A program made the translations under genes and the position numbers. From Embleya hyalina (GTDB taxonomy: Bacteria; Actinomycetota; Actinomycetes; Streptomycetales; Streptomycetaceae): 64,000 nt of DNA. This document shows, piece by piece, positions 42,297-51,880 of this stretch; within the stretch, counting starts at the first letter, position 1; each line of letters opens with the position of its first letter. The stretch spans positions 124,001 through 188,000 of the forward strand of contig NZ_BIFH01000033.1 in NCBI RefSeq assembly GCF_003967355.1, in the 5' to 3' direction. Under the pieces are notes generated by a model. That model saw only the letters and a program-made list of their open reading frames with translations. It searched no databases and was not told where the DNA came from.

Positions 42297-43373
42297 TCAT
42301 CGGGTCCCGCCGAGCGCGGTGTGCGGGTCGACCGAGGTCACGCGACGCACGGCGAGCCCCGCGCCGACCATGCCGAGCAGGATCAACACCGCCCCCGGCA
42401 GGACCGTGGTCGAGGCGTCCACCACATAGGGCACCCCCGCCGGTGCGACCGCGCCGAACAGCGCGGCGACCCCGACGCCGACGGTGGTGCCCGCGAGCAG
42501 CACCACGAACGCCTGGCCGAGCGCGTCGCGCAGCAGGTAGCCGGTGGGCGCGCCGAGCGCCTTGAGCACCGCCACGTCGCCCGCCCGCTGGATGGTCCAC
42601 ACGGTGAAGAACGCGCCGACCACGAGCGCCGAGATGGCGAACAGGAACCCGCGCATCAGCTGCAGCGAGCCGTTCTCGGCGGTGTACGACCCGATCGCCT
42701 TCCGCGCGTCGCCGATCGAGGAGCTGCGGGTGCCGATCGCCCGGTCCGCCGCGCCGGTGTGCCCGCCGGCCAGGTCGAGCGCGATCACCGTCGCGTGCGG
42801 GCCGCCGCGCCGCGGTCCCGGGCGCAGCGGTTGCCAGTCGGCGAGGGTGGTCCAGGCGACCGGCGCGTGGCTGTACGAGGATCCCGACACCACGGCGGCG
42901 ACGGTCAGCACGGTGTCCGCGCCGACGGTCAGCCGGTCGCCGACCCGCACGCGCAGCTCGTCGGCCAGATCGCGGGACAACACCACCGTTCCCGGGGCCA
43001 GCCCGTCCGGCGCCAGCGGCCCGCCCGGCTCCACGCCGAACGCCGCCGCGGCGGTGGTCCGCGTGCCGGCCCCGAGCCGGGTCGTCGCGATGCCGAGCGG
43101 CGACGCCGAACGCACCCCGGGCTGCTCGGCCCAGCGCCGCCACTGCGCCTGCTCCACGGTCGAGTCGGCGAACGAGACACCCTGTCCGGGGGCGGGCGCG
43201 GCGAACGCGAGCCGATCGGCCGGCAGCGCGTCGATCGCCGACGTATTGGCCCGCCCCAGCCCCACGGTCAGCCCGGACACCAGTCCGACCAGCGCGGTGA
43301 CCAGCACCACGGTGACGATCATCAGGGCGAACCGCCCCCGGGCGAACACGAGATCCCGCAACGCTACGAACAC
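42297..43373 (-). CDS. FtsX-like ABC permease
   Basis: 358-residue membrane protein: an N-terminal helix (FALMIVTVVLVTALVGLVSG), a large extracytoplasmic domain (residues ~50-240, QGVSFADSTVEQAQWRRWAE) and three C-terminal helices (GFLFAISALVVGAFFTVWTI, VVLLAGTTVGVGVAALFGAV, VLPGAVLILLGMVGAGLAV). This is the FtsX/MacB-type permease plan. Start is GTG 43373. Partner ATPase follows directly. It probably exports a peptide, lipid or drug in response to the adjacent two-component system. Confidence 0.9.
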   Translation of the reverse strand: MFVALRDLVFARGRFALMIVTVVLVTALVGLVSGLTVGLGRANTSAIDALPADRLAFAAPAPGQGVSFADSTVEQAQWRRWAEQPGVRSASPLGIATTRLGAGTRTTAAAAFGVEPGGPLAPDGLAPGTVVLSRDLADELRVRVGDRLTVGADTVLTVAAVVSGSSYSHAPVAWTTLADWQPLRPGPRRGGPHATVIALDLAGGHTGAADRAIGTRSSSIGDARKAIGSYTAENGSLQLMRGFLFAISALVVGAFFTVWTIQRAGDVAVLKALGAPTGYLLRDALGQAFVVLLAGTTVGVGVAALFGAVAPAGVPYVVDASTTVLPGAVLILLGMVGAGLAVRRVTSVDPHTALGGTR

Positions 43374-43483
43374 ACGCCAAGCCTGGTCGCCGGCCGCGTC
43401 CGCGTCATCGATCGGGTTGACCGCCCCCGGTCAAACTTTCGATCGATGGCGGCTCCACCCAGCCCGGTTAGCCTTGACCCGAT

Positions 43484-44809
43484 ATGTACGCCGGTATCCC
43501 GACCCCCGTCTCCGTGCCCCGCACGCTCCGTGCCTGTATGCACGCGCTGGTCGCGCTGCTGCTCGCGGTGGCCGCGCTGCGCGCCCTCGTCGGCACCGAT
43601 GCCTCCGCGGTACGGACCGCGCTGATCCCGGTCGCCGCCGCGGTCACGGCCGCGGTGTACGCGGTGGGCAACCTGACCCCCTCGGTGGGGCCGTCGCGGC
43701 GGGCCTCGGTGTGCTGGCTCGGCGCGCTCACGCTGTCCTGGTGCGGGCTGTACGCGCTCACGGCGGAGGGGATCTGGTTCGCCTTCCCGCTGTTCTTCCT
43801 GGTTCCGCACCTGCTGCCCGTCCGGGTCGCGCTGCCCGTGGTGGGCGGGCTCGCGGTGATCGCCGTCGGGGGCTACGCGGCCCATCGCGGCGCGGTGTCG
43901 GTGGGCATGGTGCTCGGTCCGCTGCTGGGCGCGGCGGTCGCGGTGACCACCGTGCTCGGCTATCAGGCGCTGCACCGGGAGAGCGAGGCGCGGCGCCGCC
44001 TCGTGGAGGACGTGGTCGCGGCCCGGGCCTCGCTCGCGGCGGCGGAGCGGCACGCGGGGGTGCTGGCGGAGCGGGAGCGGCTGGCCCGGGAGATCCACGA
44101 CACGCTCGCGCAGGGCTTCAGCAGCATCCAGTTGTTGCTGCGCGCGGCGGAGCGGGCGCTGCCGGCGGATCCGACGGCGGCCGATCGGCACGTACGGCTG
44201 GCGCGGGTCACCGCGACCGACAGCCTGGCCGAGGCGCGGCGGTTCGTCCGGGCGCTGGCGCCGCCGGAATTGGACGACTCCTCGCTGCCGGCGGCGCTGG
44301 AGCGGCTGTGCGCGCGGACGGCCGCCGAGGCGGACCTGGATGTGCGCTTCCATCGCACGGGGGAGGCGGCCGGGCTGCCGACGGCCGTCGAGGTGGCGCT
44401 GCTGCGGATCGCCCAGTCGGCGCTCGGGAACACGGTGCGGCACGCGGGCGCGTCCCGGGCCGAGGTGACGCTCAGCCACATGGAGGCGTCGGTGACGCTC
44501 GACGTGGTGGACGACGGACGCGGGTTCGATCCGGCCGCGCGCCCGATCGGGGCGGATCGGGGCGGGACCGCCGGCACCGGATTCGGGCTGGCGGCGATGC
44601 GGACCCGGGCGGCCGAACTGGGCGGGGCGCTGACGGTGGAGTCCGGCCCGGGTCAGGGGGCGGCGATCGCGGTGACGTTTCCGGTGCCGGCGGAGGCGGG
44701 CCCCGGTTCCGTCCCGGCGCATGCGGGAGAGGCGACCGGGACCGTCCCGGCGCCCGCCCGGGAGCGGTCGGGGACCCTGCCGGCGCGCGCGGACGGGGGC
44801 GCGCGGTGA
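43484..44809 (+). CDS. Sensor histidine kinase (HisKA_3/NarL-type)
   Basis: 441-residue sensor kinase. About five or six hydrophobic helices fill residues 20-165. The phosphoacceptor is His205 in LAREIHDTLAQGFSSIQLLL (HisKA_3 form), and the ATPase has VDVVDDGRGFDPAA and GFGLAAMRTRAAELGG. A Pro/Ala-rich tail ends the protein. GTGA overlap with the response regulator marks a pair. It is divergent from the ABC/FtsX genes across 110 bp, as expected for a self-contained resistance or envelope-stress module. Confidence 0.93.
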   Translation: MYAGIPTPVSVPRTLRACMHALVALLLAVAALRALVGTDASAVRTALIPVAAAVTAAVYAVGNLTPSVGPSRRASVCWLGALTLSWCGLYALTAEGIWFAFPLFFLVPHLLPVRVALPVVGGLAVIAVGGYAAHRGAVSVGMVLGPLLGAAVAVTTVLGYQALHRESEARRRLVEDVVAARASLAAAERHAGVLAERERLAREIHDTLAQGFSSIQLLLRAAERALPADPTAADRHVRLARVTATDSLAEARRFVRALAPPELDDSSLPAALERLCARTAAEADLDVRFHRTGEAAGLPTAVEVALLRIAQSALGNTVRHAGASRAEVTLSHMEASVTLDVVDDGRGFDPAARPIGADRGGTAGTGFGLAAMRTRAAELGGALTVESGPGQGAAIAVTFPVPAEAGPGSVPAHAGEATGTVPAPARERSGTLPARADGGAR

Positions 44810-45435
44810 TTCGGCTGTTGCTGGCCGACGACCATCCCGTCGTGCGCGCCGGGCTGCGCGCGGTGCTGGCCGCGGAACCGGACTTCGAGGTGGTGGGCGA
44901 GGCGGACACCGCGGAGCGCGCGGTCGAGTTGGCCGGCTCCCTCGCGCCCGACGTGGTGCTGATGGACCTGCGCTTCGGCCCGGGCGCCATGCACGGGAAC
45001 GCCGCCACGGCGGCCATCGCCGCGCTGCCCCGCGCTCCGCACGTCCTGGTGCTGACCACCTACGACACGGACGCGGACATCCTGGCCGCGGTCGAATCGG
45101 GCGCGCTGGGCTACCTGCTCAAGGACGCCCCGCCGGAGGAGTTGGCGGCGGCGGTACGGACGGCCGCGGCCGGCGAGTCGGCGCTCGCGCCCCGGATCGC
45201 GGGCCGACTGCTGAGCCGCCTGCGCCGGCCGGAACCGGTGTTGAGCCCGAGGGAGATCGAGGTATTGGGGCTGGTCGCGGAGGGGTTGTCGAACCTGGCG
45301 ATCAGCAAGGCGCTGTTCCTGAGCCAGGCGACGGTCAAATCGCATCTGGTGCACATCTACGCGAAGCTCGAGGTCGATTCGCGCACGGCGGCCGTGGCCG
45401 CGGGGGTCAGGCGGGGACTGATCGAGCGGGAGTGA
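44806..45435 (+). CDS. Response regulator, NarL/LuxR type
   Basis: 209-residue regulator. The receiver domain has the acidic pocket LADDHPVVRAGL, phosphoacceptor Asp54 in VVLMDLRFG, the conserved Thr in LVLTTYDTD and Lys in YLLKDAPPEEL. The LuxR helix-turn-helix is LSPREIEVLGLVAEGLSNLA then SKALFLSQATVKSHLVHIY. The GTG start overlaps the kinase stop. The insertion GPGAMHGNAATAAIAA is typical of this NarL subgroup. Likely target is the divergent ABC/FtsX operon. Confidence 0.94.
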   Translation: MIRLLLADDHPVVRAGLRAVLAAEPDFEVVGEADTAERAVELAGSLAPDVVLMDLRFGPGAMHGNAATAAIAALPRAPHVLVLTTYDTDADILAAVESGALGYLLKDAPPEELAAAVRTAAAGESALAPRIAGRLLSRLRRPEPVLSPREIEVLGLVAEGLSNLAISKALFLSQATVKSHLVHIYAKLEVDSRTAAVAAGVRRGLIERE

Positions 45436-45539
45436 AGCCCGCCCCCGGACACGCCGCCGTTCGGCCGTGCGCGAGTGGGTGGGCCCTCGGCCTCGGCGTC
45501 GGTGGGTCCGGGGAGGTGGGGCCGGGGACGGGCAGGTCG

Positions 45540-45545
45540 TAGGGT
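45540..45545 (+). promoter_or_regulatory. Possible -10 for leaderless amidohydrolase transcript
   Basis: TAGGGT precedes the ATG at 45552 by 6 bp, with no Shine-Dalgarno in between. No -35 was recognised. Confidence 0.4.
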
Positions 45546-45551
45546 CTCGGC

Positions 45552-46637
45552 ATGACCGTGCTGCACGTGAAGGGCCGCGTTCTGGTCGGCCCCGAGGATG
45601 TCCGCGACGAGATGTGGGTGATCGGCGGGCGGATCACCTTCGAGCGGCCGACGTCGCTCGCCGTCGACGCCACGTTGGAAGGGTGGGTGCTGCCCGGCCT
45701 GGTCGACGCGCACTGCCATGTCGGGATCGACGCGCACGGCGCGGTCGACGCGCCGACCGCCGAGCGCCAGGCGATCACCGACCGGGACGCGGGCGCGCTG
45801 CTGCTGCGCGACGCGGGCTCGGCCGCCGACACCCGCTGGATCGACGGCCGCGAGGACCTGCCCCGACTGATCCGCGCGGGGCGGCACCTGGCGCGGCCCA
45901 AGCGCTACATCCGCAACTACGCGCACGAGATCGAGCCGGGTGACCTGACCGCGTTCGTGATCCGGGAGGCTCGGCGCGGCGACGGCTGGGTCAAGCTGGT
46001 CGGGGACTGGATCGACCGGGACACCGGGGACCTGGCGCCGCTGTGGCCCAAGGACGCGCTCCAGGAGGCGATCGCCGCCGCGCACGCCGAGGGCGCCCGG
46101 GTCACCGCGCACTGCTTCGCCGAGAACTCGCTCCCGGACCTGGTGGAGGCGGGCATCGACTGCATCGAACACGCCACCGGATTGACCGAGGACCTGATTC
46201 CGCTGTTCGCCGAGCGGGGCGTGGCGATCGTGCCGACCCTGGTCAACATCGCCACCTTTCCCGGGATCGCCGATCAGGCGGGCGCCAAGTTCCCGACCTA
46301 CGCCGCGCACATGCGCGCGCTGCACGCCAACCGGTATGCCACGGTGCGGGCCGCCTACGACGCGGGTATCCCGATCTTCGTGGGCACCGACGCGGGCGGG
46401 TCGTTGCCGCACGGCCTGGTCGCCGACGAGGTCGCGGAGCTGGTCGCGGCCGGCATTCCGGCCCACGACGCGCTGTCCGCCGCGTGCTGGTCCGCCCGCC
46501 GCTGGCTCGGCCGGGACGCGATCGCCGAGGGCGCGTCGGCCGACTTGGTGGTGTATTTGGCCGATCCGCGAGCCGACGTGGGTGTGTTGGCCGACCCGCG
46601 CGCGGTGGTGTTGCGGGGCACGGTGATGCCGCGCTGA
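45552..46637 (+). CDS. Amidohydrolase (imidazolonepropionase-like) family protein
   Basis: 361-residue metal-dependent hydrolase. VDAHCHVGID is the N-terminal HxH metal site; VTAHCFAENS, IEHATGL and VGTDAGGSLPHGL hold the remaining metal ligands, the last providing the catalytic Asp. The family covers cyclic amide, imidazolone and other ring hydrolases. The mRNA may be leaderless, as TAGGGT lies at 45540-45545, 6 bp from the ATG. It is monocistronic. Substrate is unknown. Confidence 0.88.
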   Translation: MTVLHVKGRVLVGPEDVRDEMWVIGGRITFERPTSLAVDATLEGWVLPGLVDAHCHVGIDAHGAVDAPTAERQAITDRDAGALLLRDAGSAADTRWIDGREDLPRLIRAGRHLARPKRYIRNYAHEIEPGDLTAFVIREARRGDGWVKLVGDWIDRDTGDLAPLWPKDALQEAIAAAHAEGARVTAHCFAENSLPDLVEAGIDCIEHATGLTEDLIPLFAERGVAIVPTLVNIATFPGIADQAGAKFPTYAAHMRALHANRYATVRAAYDAGIPIFVGTDAGGSLPHGLVADEVAELVAAGIPAHDALSAACWSARRWLGRDAIAEGASADLVVYLADPRADVGVLADPRAVVLRGTVMPR

Positions 46638-46878
46638 CGCACCACGACAGCCCCCTCGACACCGCGAAACACCGCCGGGCTCGGCGCGGGCGACCGGGGC
46701 GTGATCCCCGCGGGACCGCCGATCGTGGCCGAAATCCGCCCCCGCGCGGGGCCGGCGGAGTGACCCGGCGACACTCCGCCCCCGCCCGGTCGTTGAACGC
46801 CGTGTCCGTCGACGTGGTTCGACGGGCGCGGCGTCGGGGCGTGGGACCTCGGGGCCGGCGCAGCGAAAGGCAGCCCCC

Positions 46879-47061
46879 GTGCGAGGTTCGGCCCTGATCG
46901 CCCCCAACCCCGATCCGCACCACCGCCGTCCGTTCGGCATGGTGCCCCTGCCCTACCCGGTGACCGAGGCCCTCGGCCCCATCCCCGGCGCACCGCTCGG
47001 CCCTCCGCCAAAGACCGTGCTCGACCCACCGGAGCCCTGGTTCGGCGCCGACGGGCGTTGA
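46879..47061 (+). CDS. Possible small Pro-rich protein
   Basis: 60-residue reading frame starting GTG 46879 after GAAAGG with 8-base spacing. Product is Pro-rich (FGMVPLPYPVTEALGPIPGA, LGPPPKTVLDPPEPWFGADG). Third-position GC is high, as in neighbours, but proline-rich frames in GC-rich DNA often arise by chance. It lies in the gap between the amidohydrolase gene and the convergent lipoprotein gene. Real only if conserved elsewhere. Confidence 0.35.
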   Translation: MRGSALIAPNPDPHHRRPFGMVPLPYPVTEALGPIPGAPLGPPPKTVLDPPEPWFGADGR

Positions 47062-47074
47062 CGGCGCTCCGGGC

Positions 47075-48457
47075 TCACGGTTTGTACGGCAGGGACGGTA
47101 CGTCGAAGCAGTTCGTCGTCATGTCCGGCACCTGGGCGATCCAGCCGCCCGGGGCGCCGTCCTGCCAGCGGGCCACGTCGAAGCAGGTGCGGGTGGGCGC
47201 GGCGACCCGGTCGACCGGTTCGGCCTTGAAGTCGACCGGGATCAGCAGGCCGTGCGCGTCGTAGCCCTCGGGGCGGTTGACGAAACCCTCGACGCAGGCC
47301 CGGGTGACCTTCGCGCCGCACGAGGCGATCGCGTCGGTGAGCCACATCGCCGAGGCCCAGCCCTCCAGCTCCCACTGGGAGAGCTTGTCCTCGCGGTCGG
47401 GGAAGTACTTCTTCATCGCGGCCCGGAACTCGGCCACCGCGGGTTGCCCGATGTCCGTGTAGCCGCGGCTGTTGCCGGTCGCGTAGATGCTGTTGCGGCA
47501 GGTCGGGGACGCCTTGAAGTCCTCGCCGACGCGCGCGTTCCAGTTCTGGACGTTGGTCACCTTGGCGGTCACCCGCAGGTCGTTGCCGTCCATCGCCTTG
47601 CACAGTTCGACGTTGCCGCGCGTGTCCACCGCGTCGAAGACGATGTCGACGCCCTTGGCGCGCATGTCCACCACCGCGGCGGCGAAGTTCGGCAGCGCGA
47701 AGTCGACCTGCTTTTCGACGACCGTGTAGCCCTCGGCGCGCAGCCCGTCGGCGACGGTCTGCGCGTAGCGCGCGGAGTCGGCCTGGTTGTACGACACCAC
47801 GGCGGCGGTGCGGGCGCCGAGCTTCTCCTTGAAGTAGCGGTAGACCTCGGTGCTCGCGTACATCCGGCCGTCCCAGCCCACCTTGCCGTCGCGCGGCGCG
47901 CGCGATCCGTAGATCGAGTACAGGTGCGGGTACGTCTCGTACGCGGTCCCGATCGGCTGTCCGCCGACGTCGGGCACACCCTTGTCGCTGACGTACCGAG
48001 CGGCGTTGTAGCTGTAGACGCTGTTGCCCGCGAAGGCGAACACCTTGTCGTCCTCGACCAGTCGGCGGGCGCAGCGCTGGTTGGCCACGCCGTAGCCGTT
48101 GTCGTCGCAGGCGGACACCTTCACCCGGCGCCCGTTCACCCCGCCGCGCTCGTCGAGCGCCTTGAAGTAGGCCTGGGCGCCGTACATCGGCCCGGAGAAG
48201 GTCTCGTTGCCGAGCACCCCCTGGACGGTGTCGATCATGCCCACGGTGATCTCGGTGGGCGTGACGCCCACATCGGACGCGGTGTTGGTGTTCGGCGCCG
48301 CGGCGGACGCGGGCGCCGGACCACGATCCTCGCGGAAGTCGCGCTCCGGCAGCCGCGAACCGCACCCGGTCAGTGCGGCGACCGCGCACAACACGCCGGA
48401 CAGCACCAGGGCCACCGAGGCGCACGGCATGCGCCGTCCGTGGATACGACGATGCAT
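47075..48457 (-). CDS. Branched-chain-type ABC transporter substrate-binding lipoprotein
   Basis: 460-residue periplasmic-binding-type protein. The signal peptide MPCASVALVLSGVLCAVAAL ends in the lipobox LTGC, so it is lipid-anchored. The mature part has the LivJ/type I fold: TPTEITVGMIDTVQGVLGNE, then YFKALDERGGVNGRRVKVSA and RLVEDDKVFAFAGNSVYSYN. ATG 48457 has GAGGAG 5 bases ahead. Along with the permease and ATPases on the other strand it forms a branched-chain-type uptake system, but amino acid specificity cannot be assumed. Confidence 0.88.
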   Translation of the reverse strand: MHRRIHGRRMPCASVALVLSGVLCAVAALTGCGSRLPERDFREDRGPAPASAAAPNTNTASDVGVTPTEITVGMIDTVQGVLGNETFSGPMYGAQAYFKALDERGGVNGRRVKVSACDDNGYGVANQRCARRLVEDDKVFAFAGNSVYSYNAARYVSDKGVPDVGGQPIGTAYETYPHLYSIYGSRAPRDGKVGWDGRMYASTEVYRYFKEKLGARTAAVVSYNQADSARYAQTVADGLRAEGYTVVEKQVDFALPNFAAAVVDMRAKGVDIVFDAVDTRGNVELCKAMDGNDLRVTAKVTNVQNWNARVGEDFKASPTCRNSIYATGNSRGYTDIGQPAVAEFRAAMKKYFPDREDKLSQWELEGWASAMWLTDAIASCGAKVTRACVEGFVNRPEGYDAHGLLIPVDFKAEPVDRVAAPTRTCFDVARWQDGAPGGWIAQVPDMTTNCFDVPSLPYKP

Positions 48458-48513
48458 GCGTGCTCCTCGGTGACCCGGGGCCGGCGGCCGACCCGCCCGT
48501 GCGGAGTGGGGCG

Positions 48514-49164
48514 TCAGGCCGTCGGGCAACCCGGGGCGACGGTGCCCGGCTTGAGCGCGCCGACCAGCGTGCAGACGGTGCCCAGGCTGACCTTCCAGGT
48601 GCCGTCCTGCTTGACCGCCTTGCCGTTCTGGCCGGGCAGCGCCGGGGCGCCGGCGAGCAGGATGTCGAACGTGACCGCCGCGGTGTCGCCGTCGATCTTC
48701 ACCGCGGTGGTCTTGGAGGTGACCGACTTGGCCAGCGGGTCGTTGGCGAGCGTCTCGACGAGCGCGCCCATCTTGTCCGCGTTCTCCAGGACCGCCTTGC
48801 GCGCGTCGAGCGGCTGGGCGTTGTCGAACAGCTTGTCCCAGTTGTCGGCGACCTTCTTCTCCTCGCCGGTCAACGTGGTCGAGCCGCCGGCCGCGGGGGC
48901 GCCGGTGCCGCCGGCCGAGGCGGCGGGCGAGCCGGCCGCGGTGGTCCCCGGCGCGGCCGGCGTGCTCGGCTGGCCGGCGGCCGGCGCGCTCGCCGACTGC
49001 GACGCCTTGCTGTCCTTCTTGTCGTCCTTGTCGTCGCTGCTACACCCGGACATCACCAGCACCGCCACCAGTGGCAGGGCCAGCAGCGCACGGCGCGCGC
49101 CCTTGCGCCGACCCGCACCGGTGCCGTTCCGCTCGGCCCGCTCGTTGATCAAGTCCACGCTCAC
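48514..49164 (-). CDS. Lipoprotein with MTB12-like C-terminal domain
   Basis: 216-residue lipoprotein. Signal peptide LLALPLVAVLVMSG ends at Cys with lipobox VMSGC, then a charged and Ala/Gly/Ser/Thr linker. The C-terminal ~115 residues (LTGEEKKVADNWDKLFDNAQ, ARKAVLENADKMGALVETLA) resemble the low-molecular-weight antigen MTB12-type fold by pattern only. The GTG at 49164 lacks a good ribosome binding site. It is 56 bp upstream of the binding-protein gene and probably co-transcribed with it, so it may help substrate capture. Confidence 0.72.
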   Translation of the reverse strand: MSVDLINERAERNGTGAGRRKGARRALLALPLVAVLVMSGCSSDDKDDKKDSKASQSASAPAAGQPSTPAAPGTTAAGSPAASAGGTGAPAAGGSTTLTGEEKKVADNWDKLFDNAQPLDARKAVLENADKMGALVETLANDPLAKSVTSKTTAVKIDGDTAAVTFDILLAGAPALPGQNGKAVKQDGTWKVSLGTVCTLVGALKPGTVAPGCPTA

Positions 49165-49361
49165 GTGCGTTCACCACCCGTTCCGCCGGTCGCCCGGCGT
49201 CCTGTCGCTGTTGATGTAGCCAGGTAGTACCTGGGTTACCGGCAAGTCATGTTGCCATGCGCGACTCGGTATCCAATCGTGTTCCGGGCCGTATGACCAG
49301 ATCCCGGCGAACTACGCTGAGGCAGCGATACGCAATCGGGCGGATTCGACGGGTGGACCAT

Positions 49362-49952
49362 ATGGCAGGTTCGACGAACTCGGCAGGTTCCACGGGAAAG
49401 GCGAACTCCCTTTCCGAAAGACAGCGTACGGCGGCCGCGCCGTCGGCCATCGAGGGTTTGCGGCGGTTGGCGCGTACGCACGGCGGCTGGCTCGTCGGGC
49501 TGTGCGGGGCGCTGTTGTGCGCGGTGGGGTGGTACGGCGTGTCGGGTGAACGGTACGAGGCGCGCCAACTGCCCTACCTGGCTTCGGCCACCATTCCCGG
49601 CGCGGCGCTGATCGTCGCCGGCGCGGTACTCGTGGTCGGGACCCGGCGCGGGACGGCGGAGGCCGCCGGGACGAGCGTGGAGAACGCGGAGTTGCGGCGG
49701 ATGATGGGCCGGTTGTACGAGCTGCTGGTCGAGCCGGAGCCGACCGACGCGGCGGCCGGGGCGGGCGCCGGGGCGGCGTGGGTGACGGTCCCGGGCGGGG
49801 CGCGCTATCACCGGAGCGGGTGCTCGCTGGTGCGGGGCAAGGACGGGGTGGCGCCGGTGGGCGCGACGGCGGTGCGGGACCGGGATCTGCGGCCGTGCCG
49901 GTTGTGTGATCCCGGGACCGACGGGCCGAGCGCGCCCGGCGCCGACGGCTGA
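49362..49952 (+). CDS. Membrane protein with Ada-like zinc motif, in ABC transport operon
   Basis: 196-residue protein. Two membrane helices (WLVGLCGALLCAVGWYGVSG and TIPGAALIVAGAVLVVG), a helical stretch (AELRRMMGRLYELLVEP) and a C-terminal cysteine motif: YHRSGCSLVRGKDGVAP then DLRPCRLCDPG. The arrangement YHxxGC...RPCxxC follows the metal-binding N-domain of Ada, suggesting zinc binding. ATG 49362 was chosen (GGTGGA upstream). It leads the rightward operon with the permease 5 bp later. Role in transport is unknown; it could be a sensor or accessory subunit. Confidence 0.78.
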   Translation: MAGSTNSAGSTGKANSLSERQRTAAAPSAIEGLRRLARTHGGWLVGLCGALLCAVGWYGVSGERYEARQLPYLASATIPGAALIVAGAVLVVGTRRGTAEAAGTSVENAELRRMMGRLYELLVEPEPTDAAAGAGAGAAWVTVPGGARYHRSGCSLVRGKDGVAPVGATAVRDRDLRPCRLCDPGTDGPSAPGADG

Positions 49953-49957
49953 GCGCC

Positions 49958-51880
49958 GTGCTCACCGTCGAACTGGCGCTCGCCGGCCTGGGCGTGGGCG
50001 CGATCGCGGCGCTCGCGGCGGTCGGGATGATCACCTCCTACCGGGCCACCGGCGTGTTCAACCTGTCCTTCGGCGCGCTCGCGATGATCGTGGCCTACCT
50101 CGTCTGGCAGCAGGTGCGCGTGTGGGGCTGGCCGCTGTGGGCGGCGGTGCTGCTCGACGTGGGCGTGGTGGCGCCGGCGCTCGGCCTGGTCCTGGAGCGC
50201 TTCGTCTTTCGCGGACTGCATCGCGAGGGGGCCGGTCCGGCCCGGATGCTGGTCGCCTCGCTGGGCGTGTTCGTGCTCCTGGTCGGCGCGGCCACGCTGG
50301 CCTGGGGTACCCAGGCCCGCCTCGACCCGCCCTCGATCGTGCCGGCGGGCAGCGTCGGCCTGCCCGGCGACACGTCGGTGGCCAAGGGGACGCTGGTCGA
50401 ACTGGGCGTGGTGGCCGCGGTCGCCGTCCTGGTCGCCGTCGTTACCCGGTTCACCCGCTTCGGTGTGCGGCTGCGCGCGGTGGTGGACCGGCGGGCCCTG
50501 GCCGAGTTGTCCGGGGTGCCGGCCGATCGCGTCGCCGCGACCGGATGGGCCTTCGGGTCGATGCTGGCGGGGCTGACCGGCGTGTTGCTCGCGCCGCACC
50601 TGCGGCTGGATCCGTACGGACTGACCCTGCTCGTCCTGGAGACCATCGGCGTCGCGGTGGTGGCCCGGCTGGCCAGTCTGCCGGTGGCGATCCTGGCGGC
50701 GCTCGCGATCGGGGTGGGGCAGAGCGAGTTGTCCCGGCTCGAACCCGACTCGTGGGAGCTGATCCAGGCGCTCCAGGCGAACCTGTTCGTGGTGGTGATG
50801 CTGGTCGCGCTCCTGGTACTGCCCCGCATGGTCGAGGTCGGCGGCCCCGACCCGGCGCGCGCGGTCGGTGCCCGGATAGGGACCGGGCACGGGGAGAGCG
50901 CGCCGGTGGGCTGGTGGGTGCCGTTCGTCGCGGTCGCCGCGGCGCCGCTCGCGCTGGGCGCGGAACATCTGCGGGTCGCGCAGCAGGTGCCGGCGATGGC
51001 GATCGTGTTCGTGTCGCTGGTGATGCTCACCGGATACGCCGGCCAGATCTCGCTCGGCCAGGCCGGTTTCGCCGGACTCGGCGCGTTGTTCGCGGCGCAG
51101 CTGGCCAGTCGGGACGTCCCGGCCCTGCTCGCGCTGTTCCTGGCCGCGTTCCTGGTGGTGCCCGTGGGCCTGCTGACCGGGTGGCCGGCGATCCGGCGGC
51201 GCGGGCTGACCCTGGCGCTGACCACCTTCGCGGTGGCCGCGGTGGTCAGCCGGTTCGTCTTCGCCCAGCCGCGCTTCACCACCGGCCTCACGCTCGACCA
51301 CCCGTGGCCGTTCGACGGTGAACGCTCCTTCTACGCCCTGGAGTTGCTCTGCCTCGTGCTGGTCCTGCTGGTGGTTCGCCGGCTGCATGTGAGCCGGCTC
51401 GGCCGGATGCTGGTCGCGGTCCGCGACCACGAGCGCGGCGCGGCGGCGGCCGGCGTGGACGTCGCCTCGGCCAAGGTCTTCGTCTTCGCGGTCGGCGCCG
51501 GCGTGGCCGGGCTCGGCGGCGCGCTGCTCGGGATGGGCGGGCGGGCCTTCGACGCGGCGGCCTTCGATCCGGTGCTCGGCCTGGTCTGGTTCGCCGCGGT
51601 GGTGGTGTTCGGCGTGGACAGCGCGGCCGGCGCGGTGTTGGCCGCCGGCCTGGTGGTGGCCCTCGACGCGGCCACCACGGCCGGGATGTCCACGATCGTG
51701 ATCGGCGGCCTGGCGGTGCTGCTGTCCCGGATGCCCGGCGGCGTCCCGGCGACCCTGCTGCGCCTGGCCGCGGGGCCGGCGCCCGTGCCCGCCGCGCCGC
51801 CCCCGCCGGTCCGGCTCGGCCCGCTGGGTCGCACGCTGCGCGAGCGGGTGCGCGCCGGCCGGGCGGAGGTGGGCGGGTGA
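49958..51880 (+). CDS. Branched-chain-type ABC permease, LivH-LivM fusion
   Basis: 640-residue fused permease. The N-terminal half matches LivH (VGMITSYRATGVFNLSFGAL, the GxxN motif) and the C-terminal half matches LivM (MLTGYAGQISLGQAGFAGLG). About sixteen hydrophobic segments are seen. LivH and LivM are usually separate; fusion keeps a 1:1 ratio. GTG 49958 starts the gene, 5 bp after the preceding stop. Its TGA overlaps the ATPase start (GTGA). Confidence 0.9.
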   Translation: MLTVELALAGLGVGAIAALAAVGMITSYRATGVFNLSFGALAMIVAYLVWQQVRVWGWPLWAAVLLDVGVVAPALGLVLERFVFRGLHREGAGPARMLVASLGVFVLLVGAATLAWGTQARLDPPSIVPAGSVGLPGDTSVAKGTLVELGVVAAVAVLVAVVTRFTRFGVRLRAVVDRRALAELSGVPADRVAATGWAFGSMLAGLTGVLLAPHLRLDPYGLTLLVLETIGVAVVARLASLPVAILAALAIGVGQSELSRLEPDSWELIQALQANLFVVVMLVALLVLPRMVEVGGPDPARAVGARIGTGHGESAPVGWWVPFVAVAAAPLALGAEHLRVAQQVPAMAIVFVSLVMLTGYAGQISLGQAGFAGLGALFAAQLASRDVPALLALFLAAFLVVPVGLLTGWPAIRRRGLTLALTTFAVAAVVSRFVFAQPRFTTGLTLDHPWPFDGERSFYALELLCLVLVLLVVRRLHVSRLGRMLVAVRDHERGAAAAGVDVASAKVFVFAVGAGVAGLGGALLGMGGRAFDAAAFDPVLGLVWFAAVVVFGVDSAAGAVLAAGLVVALDAATTAGMSTIVIGGLAVLLSRMPGGVPATLLRLAAGPAPVPAAPPPPVRLGPLGRTLRERVRAGRAEVGG

